Below are positions 6,130-11,913 of a stretch of 11,913 bases of DNA, one piece after another. The position numbers were made by a program, and so were the translations under genes. Positions within the stretch are counted from its first letter, which is position 1; each line of letters begins with the position of its first letter. Source of the DNA: Caldisericaceae bacterium (GTDB lineage Bacteria; Calditrichota; Calditrichia; Calditrichales; Calditrichaceae); NCBI GenBank assembly GCA_021160885.1, contig JAGHBR010000295.1:1-11913 (forward strand), given 5' to 3'. Below the pieces are notes generated by a model. It saw only the letters and a list, made by a program, of their open reading frames with translations. It was not told the origin of the DNA and searched no databases.

Positions 6130-6480
6130 ATGTTTATTGCATTGTTGCAAATCTTTATTTTATTATTGGCGCTTTACTCTTGTGGAAAAAGAATAAGATC
6201 AATTTAGCCGCTGCTCGAAAACGCCATTAATCCCAATGAAATTCATCTTTACCGAAGTGATGATCATAAAAAGAACTTTATCGATTGTATTAAAACCAGA
6301 AATCAGCCGGTAGCGCCGGCGGAAATCGGCCAGCGTTCCAATTCGATATGTGTGATTGGTGCAGTGGCCATGGAATTGAATCGTCCCTTGGACTGGGATG
6401 CCCGGCGGGAATGTTTTGTTGATGACCCGCAGGCTAACCAAATGCTGGTCCGCCCGGCGCAAAATGAATGGAATGTTTAA
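6130..6480 (+). pseudogene. Internally deleted third Gfo/Idh/MocA dehydrogenase gene (lipoprotein-type)
   Basis: GAGGTGG, overlapping the previous stop codon, precedes ATG 6130. This begins a 25-codon frame coding MFIALLQIFILLLALYSCG, a lipoprotein-like signal with C18 after LYS, which ends at TAG 6205-6207. In the same frame, 6208-6480 codes 90 residues that are plainly a Gfo/Idh/MocA C-terminus (EIHLYRSDDHKKNFID, LDWDARRECFV, ANQMLVRP). Aligned by hand without gaps, about 31 of 80 residues are identical to the end of the exported dehydrogenase just upstream. The Rossmann fold and active site, roughly 300 residues, are missing. The simplest reading is a large in-frame internal deletion, perhaps with the stop arising at or near the junction. 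Spacing of 8 bases upstream and 23 bases downstream fits a former operon member. The homology is firm; joining the two parts into one gene is less certain. Confidence 0.8.
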
Positions 6481-6487
6481 AATTTCA

Positions 6488-6494
6488 GAGAGGA
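6488..6494 (+). promoter_or_regulatory. Ribosome binding site of the ThuA-HEAT gene
   Basis: GAGAGGA lies about nine bases before ATG 6504, which is followed by a signal peptide. The upstream in-frame ATG at 6468 lies inside the pseudogene and would add residues in front of the signal peptide. Confidence 0.65.
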
Positions 6495-6503
6495 AACAGG
6501 ACG

Positions 6504-9500
6504 ATGAAAAAATATCTTTTAGCCATCATTCTGACCTTTTTATTTTTTGGTAATATTTGGGCGCAGCCTACGGAAGAAGAGTTAAACAAAATGAAGCAGG
6601 CTCTGCCCGAAAAATTGTTCGTAACAGCAAAAAAAACATATCGTCTGCTGGTCTTTTCCCGTACCGAAGGTTACCGTCACGCCTGCATTGACTATGGTAA
6701 AAAGATGCTGCAATTGATGGCTGAAAAGTACGGCCTGTTTGAACTGGAGTTCAATGACAGCCTGACGGTTTTTGTACCGGATTCCTTAAACCGGTTTGAC
6801 GCCATTTTGCTCAATAGTCCCACAGGCAACGAATTGCCCAATCCTGAATATCGTCAGGCATTGCTGGATTTTGTAAAGAACGGTGGCGGGCTGATTGGCT
6901 TGCATTCGGCAACGGACAATTTTTACACCTGGCCGCAGGGCGCCCGCCTGTTAGGCGGCGTTTTTGATCAGCATCCCTGGACTTCCAATGGTACCTGGCG
7001 CATTACCATTGAAGATAAAGACCATCCCTTAACACAAATGTTCCAAGGGCAGGATTTTGATATTAATGATGAAATCTACCGCATCCGGCCCTTTGATTTG
7101 CGCAAAAATTGTCGTGTGTTACTGCGGCTTGACATTACCGATGCCAAAACCAGAGCGGCCAAAGGCGTATGGCTGAGCGACCGGGACTTGCCGGTCAGCT
7201 GGATTCGAACCTTTAAGAAGGGCCGCGTCTTTTATTGTTCGCTGGGACACAATCCACACATTTACTGGAATCCGACCATTGTGGCTCATTACCTGGCTGG
7301 CATTCAGTTTGCCCTGGGCGACTGGAAGGTTGACACCACACCACGCTCATTGGATTTAGCCCAGCTGGTTCAACAGGAAGAAATTGAACAGTTGTTAAAG
7401 GCTATGGCTTCTTATAAATATGGCCAGAGCCGCAATCCAATGGTACAGTTTAATGAATTACTGACCGTAATTGTGCAGAATAAAACCTTGTCTCATTTAA
7501 CCGAAAATCTGGTGGTGGCCAGCTTGCAGGATCCGAACTATTCGTTGGACGCCAAACAATTTCTGTGTGAAAAATTAAGCCAGTTTGGTACGATGCGATC
7601 GTTACCCGCCCTGGCTAAATTGCTGGAAGATGAAAGCTCATCGGCCATGGCGCTTTACACACTGGAACGGCTGCCAGGCCTGGCTGTGGACCAGTTACTG
7701 CGCCAAAAGTTTGATCAAATTCCTGCAAAAGACCGATCGGCAGCCCTTGCCGCGTTGGGGCACAGAAAAGACAAAGCATCAGAAAAGTTTTTGTTTAAAA
7801 AATTAAAAGAAAAAGACAGTCAATTACAGGAAGCAGCCTTGAAGGCGGTGGCGCATTACCCTTCAACAAAGGTTGCAAACACTTTGTTTAAACTGGCAAA
7901 AGACGAAAAATTTGCCCATCGTTCTCTGGCGCTTGATGTTTTGTTAAGCATGGCAGCGGAACTCGAAAACCGATCAAGGGCAGAGGAAATTTACCTGTGG
8001 CTTTTGAAATCCAAAAGCCAGCGCCACTGGTTATTTGCGGCCTTGAAAGGACTGGTAGAGATAAATCCGACAAAAGGATTTGAAAAAATCATTGAAGCAG
8101 TGGGCTCGGAAAACAGCGCTCAAATTTCAAGTGCCATTCAGGTCATTGCAGCCCTGCCAGCGACGCTGGATTTTTCGCCACTGATTAAACGTTTTGCGCA
8201 GCTTTCGCAAGCGAATCAAATTCAGCTAATGGTAGCCCTGGGCCCAAAATCCAACCCTGCAATGAAAAGCTGGTTGATGTCATTGTTAAATCATCCTTCG
8301 TCAGAAGTGCGTCTTCAGGCGGTAAAACAGTTGCGCTTTCAGCAGGGCGCAGACCTGGTTTCCGTTGTGGCTGCCTTTGCCGCTGAGCATCAGGGAGTTG
8401 AGAAAAAAGAAGCTCGGGAGACCTTAAACCGCTTACCTGGAAAGGAAATTGATGCAGAGATCGTTCGCTTGTTGCCTGAAAGTTCGGCAGAAGTTAAAAT
8501 TGAATTAATCCGAGCGATTGGCCAGCGAAACATCGTTTCAGCCAATGAAAGTCTGTTGACTTATTTAAATGATCCGCAGGCAAAAGTGAGGCTGACTGCT
8601 CTTAAAGCATTGCAACAGGTTGGCCAACCTGCAATCTTACCATCGTTGGCAGCTCGCTTTAGCAATCAGTTACGCGCAAAAGAAGCGAAACAACTGAGCC
8701 GAACGCTTTTAGCTGTGCTGCGCAAGGCGGCAAATCCGGCATCGTACGCTGAAATTTTAATCGCTCAAAACGAAAAGTTAACCACCGCGCCTGTGCGCGA
8801 AGTCTATCTTGAAACATTGGCTAAAAGTGGGCTGGAAGCTGTTTTGCCGGTTTTAAAGATAGCGTTGCAAACGGAGTCGGAAGACATGAAAGCCACCGTG
8901 CTAAGCGGCCTGGCTGACTGGCCCGATGAAGGTCCGTTACTTCTGTTACAAAATTGGCTAAAGCAAAACGATTCACCTCGTTTAAAAGCTTTGGCCTTAC
9001 GCAGTTATTTAAAATTAGTGGCAGCTTTGCAGAATTTATCGCCGGAACAAAAATTGAATTATCTCAAATTTGGTTTGCATCATGCCCAATCCCTGACGGA
9101 AAAACGCAATCTGCTTTCGGCTTTAAGTGAAGTAGGTTCCTGGCCGGCCTTTGAAATTTGTGGTTCCTTTTTAAAAGACCAATCGCTCAAAAGCGAAGCT
9201 CAAGTGGCTTTAATTAAAATAGCCGAAAAATTACCTTTATCCGTGAGTCACCAGGCGCTGCCTGTTTTGGAAAAGATTAAGGCTGAAATGCCGGATGGAC
9301 CGTTAAAGAATCAATTGAACAAAACGTTGGAGAATCTGTATCAGTGGGCTGGTTTTATAACCGACTGGCAACTGGCCGGACCATATTCCGGGGCCGGAGA
9401 AGAACCGCTGGACAGGGCCTTTCCGCCGGAAACGGCAGCCAAAGTGGACTGGAAAGTTCTAACAGACAATGGCGATCCTAAAAATTACTGGCACGTCAAT

Positions 9501-9806
9501 TTAGCTCAGTTATTTGGGGGCAACAATAAAGTGGTTTATTTGAAAAGTGAAATCTACTCACCGCAAGAACAACAAGCGGTGATGGAAGTGGGCAGCGACG
9601 ATTACGTGAAAGTGTGGTTAAACGGTAAGTTGGTACATACCTTTGCAAAAGCCCGTGGTGTGGTACCAGGGCAGGACAAAGTGCCGGTAACTTTACAAAA
9701 AGGGAAGAATATCATTTTGATGAAGGTTGTTAATTTATCTGGCGGCTGGGGCTCCTGTTTGCGTTTTGTAGATTTGCAGGGCAGGCCTATCGCTCCGGAA
9801 AAATAA
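6504..9806 (+). CDS. Secreted ThuA-domain protein with HEAT repeats and C-terminal beta-sandwich
   Basis: From ATG 6504 the product has 1100 residues. A Sec signal, MKKYLLAIILTFLFFGNIWA, is probably cut before Q21. Residues about 46-273 form a ThuA domain (class I glutamine amidotransferase-like fold): RLLVFSRTEGYRHA, GGGLIGLHSATDNFY with H134, GGVFDQHPW and YCSLGHNPHIYW. Residues about 300-930 are a long alpha-helical array with HEAT/Armadillo-like units, for example SEVRLQAVKQL and AKVRLTALKALQQVG. Residues 948-1100 resemble a PA14/discoidin-type sugar-binding module (WQLAGPYSG, MEVGSDDYVKVWLNGKLVH). There is no CxxCH haem motif or lipobox. Rhizobial ThuA works with ThuB in 3-keto-trehalose metabolism, so processing of a 3-keto glycoside in the periplasm is my inference. 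It is the last gene of the cluster. Confidence 0.88.
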   Translation: MKKYLLAIILTFLFFGNIWAQPTEEELNKMKQALPEKLFVTAKKTYRLLVFSRTEGYRHACIDYGKKMLQLMAEKYGLFELEFNDSLTVFVPDSLNRFDAILLNSPTGNELPNPEYRQALLDFVKNGGGLIGLHSATDNFYTWPQGARLLGGVFDQHPWTSNGTWRITIEDKDHPLTQMFQGQDFDINDEIYRIRPFDLRKNCRVLLRLDITDAKTRAAKGVWLSDRDLPVSWIRTFKKGRVFYCSLGHNPHIYWNPTIVAHYLAGIQFALGDWKVDTTPRSLDLAQLVQQEEIEQLLKAMASYKYGQSRNPMVQFNELLTVIVQNKTLSHLTENLVVASLQDPNYSLDAKQFLCEKLSQFGTMRSLPALAKLLEDESSSAMALYTLERLPGLAVDQLLRQKFDQIPAKDRSAALAALGHRKDKASEKFLFKKLKEKDSQLQEAALKAVAHYPSTKVANTLFKLAKDEKFAHRSLALDVLLSMAAELENRSRAEEIYLWLLKSKSQRHWLFAALKGLVEINPTKGFEKIIEAVGSENSAQISSAIQVIAALPATLDFSPLIKRFAQLSQANQIQLMVALGPKSNPAMKSWLMSLLNHPSSEVRLQAVKQLRFQQGADLVSVVAAFAAEHQGVEKKEARETLNRLPGKEIDAEIVRLLPESSAEVKIELIRAIGQRNIVSANESLLTYLNDPQAKVRLTALKALQQVGQPAILPSLAARFSNQLRAKEAKQLSRTLLAVLRKAANPASYAEILIAQNEKLTTAPVREVYLETLAKSGLEAVLPVLKIALQTESEDMKATVLSGLADWPDEGPLLLLQNWLKQNDSPRLKALALRSYLKLVAALQNLSPEQKLNYLKFGLHHAQSLTEKRNLLSALSEVGSWPAFEICGSFLKDQSLKSEAQVALIKIAEKLPLSVSHQALPVLEKIKAEMPDGPLKNQLNKTLENLYQWAGFITDWQLAGPYSGAGEEPLDRAFPPETAAKVDWKVLTDNGDPKNYWHVNLAQLFGGNNKVVYLKSEIYSPQEQQAVMEVGSDDYVKVWLNGKLVHTFAKARGVVPGQDKVPVTLQKGKNIILMKVVNLSGGWGSCLRFVDLQGRPIAPEK

Positions 9807-9817
9807 GTTAAAGTTAG

Positions 9818-9830
9818 TAGCCACTGATTT
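9818..9830 (+). repeat. Partial GATT-word element
   Basis: TAGCCACTGATTT repeats the opening of the element at 2299 and, as there, is followed within a few bases by a 7-mer array. Only this first unit is present; a T run replaces the rest. Confidence 0.5.
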
Positions 9831-9836
9831 TTTTAA

Positions 9837-9878
9837 GTAACGAGTAACAAGTGACAAGTGACGAGTAACGGGTGACTG
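9837..9878 (+). repeat. Tandem 7-mer array (GTRACRA), 6 units
   Basis: The consecutive sevens are GTAACGA, GTAACAA, GTGACAA, GTGACGA, GTAACGG and GTGACTG. This is the cleanest array of this family in the window, with A/G choice at the third and sixth positions accounting for most variation. Confidence 0.85.
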
Positions 9879-9910
9879 GATAATGAAGTTAAAATTTTTT
9901 TACTTGCTGT

Positions 9911-10036
9911 TTGGCCACCCTTCCTTGCCACCCGGGAAGGGAATATGTTCCAAGTCTAAAGCCAATTCCCGAAAATCAAAGTTACGGTTCTCCTTTCCCT
10001 TTAGCAAAGGGAAGGGAGTTAGAGGGATGGGTTTTT
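9911..10036. repeat. Two-hairpin G/C-rich intergenic element
   Basis: The first hairpin pairs CCCTTCC (9918-9924) with GGAAGGG (9935-9941). The second pairs CTCCTTTCCCTTT (9990-10002) with AAAGGGAAGGGAG (10006-10018) around a three-base loop, with one mismatch that would be a G-U pair in RNA. AGAGGGATGGGTTTTT follows. I recall similar hairpins with a trailing GGGATGGGTTT as dispersed intergenic repeats in other genomes, but only one copy is in this window, so the repeat call is not proven here. Confidence 0.45.
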
Positions 10037-10037
10037 A

Positions 10038-10061
10038 AACACTTCAAAGCAACACTTCAAA
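10038..10061 (+). repeat. Short direct repeat AACACTTCAAA
   Basis: The 11-base word occurs at 10038-10048 and 10051-10061, two bases apart. No function is evident. Confidence 0.5.
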
Positions 10062-10131
10062 CTATTCTCCTTACGTTCTAAAAATTTCCCGGACAAAGGC
10101 TCACTATTTTTTAAATCAAGTCTTCAAATGT

Positions 10132-10167
10132 AAAAAAAAAAAAGGCGGAATTAATTCCGCCTTTTTT
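10132..10167 (-). terminator. Rho-independent terminator of groEL, probably bidirectional
   Basis: GGCGGAATTAATTCCGCC (10144-10161) is a perfect palindrome flanked by 12 A on the left and 6 T on the right. Read on the minus strand it is a stem followed by 12 U, starting 21 bases after the groEL stop. Read on the plus strand it ends in 6 U, so it can also stop read-through from the carbohydrate cluster. Confidence 0.92.
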
Positions 10168-10188
10168 ATCTTTGATCGATTTCGTTTT

Positions 10189-11817
10189 TTAGTACATGCC
10201 GCCCATGCCACCTGGTGCTGCCGGAGTCATCGGTTTTTCAGGTTCCGGTTTTTCGGTAATCATAGCCTGGGTCATCAGCAACAAGCCGGCAACAGAAGAA
10301 GCGTTTTCCAGAGCGCTGCGCGTCACCTTGGTAGGATCGATGACACCGACTTTCAGCAGGTCTTCAAATTTTTCGGATTGGGCGTTAAAGCCAAAAGCGC
10401 CATCGCTTTCTTTAACCCTGTTAACCACAACAGAACCTTCGCAACCTGCATTTTCGGCGATCTGACGAATGGGCTCTTCCAGAGCACGACGCACAATGTC
10501 AACACCAATCTGCTGATCGCCTTCTAATTTCAAATCATCAAGGGCTTTAACGGCGCGTAACAGAGCAACACCGCCACCAGGAACAATGCCTTCTTCTACA
10601 GCAGCACGGGTAGCATGCAAAGCATCTTCAACACGGGCTTTCTTTTCTTTCATTTCAACTTCGGTAGCAGCACCGATTTTCAATACAGCCACACCACCAG
10701 CTAATTTAGCCAAACGTTCCTGTAATTTTTCACGATCATAATCACTGGTGGTGGTTTCAATCTGAGCTTTGATCTGATTTACACGGCCTTTGATATCTTC
10801 AGTAGAACCAGCGCCTTCAACGATGGTGGTATTGTCTTTGTCAATCGTGATGCGTTTAGCGCGTCCTAAATCATCCAAAGATGCATTTTCTAATTTCCAG
10901 CCTGCTTCTTCACTGATTACACGACCACCGGTCAAAATAGCGATGTCTTCTAACATGGCTTTACGACGGTCGCCAAAACCTGGAGCTTTTACAGCACAAA
11001 CTTTCAAAGTTCCACGTAATTTGTTCACCACCAGGGTAGCCAGTGCTTCGCCTTCAATGTCTTCTGCAATGATCAATAATGGTTTGCCGGTTTGAGCAAC
11101 TTTTTCTAAAACAGGCAGTAGGTCTTTCATGGCGCTGATTTTTTTGTCATGAATCAGAATGAATGCATCTTCCAGAATAGCTTCCATGGTTTCGGAATCG
11201 GTTACGAAATAAGGGGAAACGTAACCGCGATCGAACTGCATACCTTCAACCACTTCCAGGGTAGTTTCAATGGATTTGGCTTCTTCAACGGTGATAACGC
11301 CGTCTTTACCAACTTTTTCCATGGCGTCAGCAATCAGTTTACCGATGGATTCGTCGTTGTTTGCAGAAATAGCGCCAACCTGAGCAATTTCGGTTTTGCC
11401 TTCAACTTCTTTGGACATTTCTTTTAAGTAACCGACAACTTTTTCGATGGCTTTATCGATACCGCGTTTTAAGGCAGTGGGGTTAGCGCCAGCAACAACG
11501 TTTTTCAATCCTTGAGTGAAAATCGCCTGAGCCAATACGGTAGCAGTCGTGGTTCCGTCACCGGCTACGTCACTGGTTTTGGAAGCTACTTCTTTAACCA
11601 TCTGGGCGCCCATGTTTTCGAACGGATCTTCCAGTTCAATTTCTTTAGCAACCGTAACACCGTCTTTGGTAACGGTGGGAGCGCCAAACTTTTTGTCAAT
11701 TACAACATTACGACCACGTGGGCCTAAGGTTATTTTAACGGTTTTGGCTAAGATGTCAATACCGTCTTTAATCTTGTTCAGCGCATCAATATCGAATTCG
11801 ATGATTTTAGCTGCCAT
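10189..11817 (-). CDS. groEL: Chaperonin GroEL (Hsp60)
   Basis: GroEL forms a double seven-membered ring that encloses unfolded proteins in the cytoplasm and refolds them with ATP and the GroES lid. The 542 residues match the family length without gaps. Nucleotide-binding segments are present: LGPRGRNVVID (31-41) and GDGTTTATVLA, with D87 at its usual place. The ATP-hydrolysis aspartate lies in VEDALHATRAAVEEG, followed by GIVPGGGVALLRA. The C-terminus ends in the usual Gly-Met tail, GGMGGMY. The start is ATG 11815-11817 behind AAGGAGG, and a strong terminator follows the gene. No groES is visible in the remaining 96 upstream bases, so it is either further upstream or elsewhere. Identification is secure. 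Confidence 0.99.
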   Translation of the reverse strand: MAAKIIEFDIDALNKIKDGIDILAKTVKITLGPRGRNVVIDKKFGAPTVTKDGVTVAKEIELEDPFENMGAQMVKEVASKTSDVAGDGTTTATVLAQAIFTQGLKNVVAGANPTALKRGIDKAIEKVVGYLKEMSKEVEGKTEIAQVGAISANNDESIGKLIADAMEKVGKDGVITVEEAKSIETTLEVVEGMQFDRGYVSPYFVTDSETMEAILEDAFILIHDKKISAMKDLLPVLEKVAQTGKPLLIIAEDIEGEALATLVVNKLRGTLKVCAVKAPGFGDRRKAMLEDIAILTGGRVISEEAGWKLENASLDDLGRAKRITIDKDNTTIVEGAGSTEDIKGRVNQIKAQIETTTSDYDREKLQERLAKLAGGVAVLKIGAATEVEMKEKKARVEDALHATRAAVEEGIVPGGGVALLRAVKALDDLKLEGDQQIGVDIVRRALEEPIRQIAENAGCEGSVVVNRVKESDGAFGFNAQSEKFEDLLKVGVIDPTKVTRSALENASSVAGLLLMTQAMITEKPEPEKPMTPAAPGGMGGMY

Positions 11818-11826
11818 TTACAGGTT

Positions 11827-11833
11827 CCTCCTT
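11827..11833 (-). promoter_or_regulatory. Ribosome binding site of groEL
   Basis: On the minus strand AAGGAGG lies nine bases before the ATG, as expected for a highly expressed gene. Confidence 0.85.
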
Positions 11834-11913
11834 TATTGTTTAACTTTTTAACAAGTTTTCAAATGAAATTAGATTCAATCTTTTGCCAATAAGTTACATT
11901 TAAATTTAGTGAC

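Larger units (their letters stand above)
9807..10188. other. 382-base gap between convergent genes: repeats and a shared terminator
   Basis: No gene is found on either strand. The gap holds a short GATT-word match, the longest 7-mer array, a two-hairpin G/C-rich element, a short direct repeat and the groEL terminator. I see nothing recognisable in 9879-9910 and 10062-10130. Confidence 0.75.

Noticed and set aside
6048..6230. 60-codon frame spanning the end of the exported dehydrogenase
   Set aside because: It overlaps a well-supported gene in another frame; the real remnant here is in the frame of ATG 6130.
6468..6503. Longer N-terminus for the ThuA-HEAT protein from ATG 6468
   Set aside because: It lies within the pseudogene end and would place 12 residues before an otherwise normal signal peptide.
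11838..11913. groES end or CIRCE heat-shock operator upstream of groEL
   Set aside because: Neither a GroES-like C-terminus nor the TTAGCACTC/GAGTGCTAA pair is present in the bases available; both could lie further upstream.

Overview
The window is a moderate-GC bacterial chromosome segment with seven intact or window-edge genes and one gene remnant. Three gene-free gaps are packed with short-period repeats. Strong AGGAGG-type ribosome sites, exported Gfo/Idh/MocA dehydrogenases, a secreted ThuA-HEAT protein and a GroEL ending in GGM repeats suggest a Gram-negative bacterium of the FCB type (Bacteroidota, Ignavibacteriota or Calditrichota). I lean towards Calditrichota, but this is recall-based inference and not something the sequence proves.

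Layout. (1) 2-745, plus: a Mut7-C/PIN-like RNase-type protein with an N-terminal ubiquitin-fold domain, its start just outside the window. (2) 746-1295: a 550-base gap of dispersed repeats between convergent genes. (3) 1296-2180, minus: lipoyl synthase LipA. (4) 2181-2497: the divergent control region, again built of repeats, plus an operator-like dyad. (5) 2498-9806, plus: a carbohydrate gene cluster made of a cytoplasmic Gfo/Idh/MocA dehydrogenase, a TIM-barrel sugar isomerase/epimerase, a Tat-exported Gfo/Idh/MocA dehydrogenase, an internally deleted third Gfo/Idh/MocA gene, and a secreted 1100-residue ThuA-HEAT-beta-sandwich protein. (6) 9807-10188: a repeat-bearing gap ending in a strong bidirectional terminator. 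(7) 10189-11817, minus: groEL.

How the genes may work together. Known relatives are the ThuA/ThuB pair of rhizobia and the YcjS/YcjR pair of E. coli, which act on sugars oxidised at C3. By analogy I infer that the cluster oxidises glycosides to 3-keto derivatives in the periplasm and cytoplasm, and that the isomerase and ThuA protein process the products. No substrate can be read from the sequence. LipA, GroEL and the Mut7-C protein look like unrelated housekeeping neighbours.

The least explained material is the non-coding DNA. At least four repeat types occur in the gaps, and most have their own internal period: a 9-10 bp CGCAGA word, a 7-mer GTRACRA, an 8-mer AACTATTS and a 10 bp GATT word. 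Two of them occur in the same order in two different gaps. The second notable item is the deletion remnant at 6130-6480, which keeps a ribosome site, a lipoprotein signal and the last 90 codons of a dehydrogenase in one frame.
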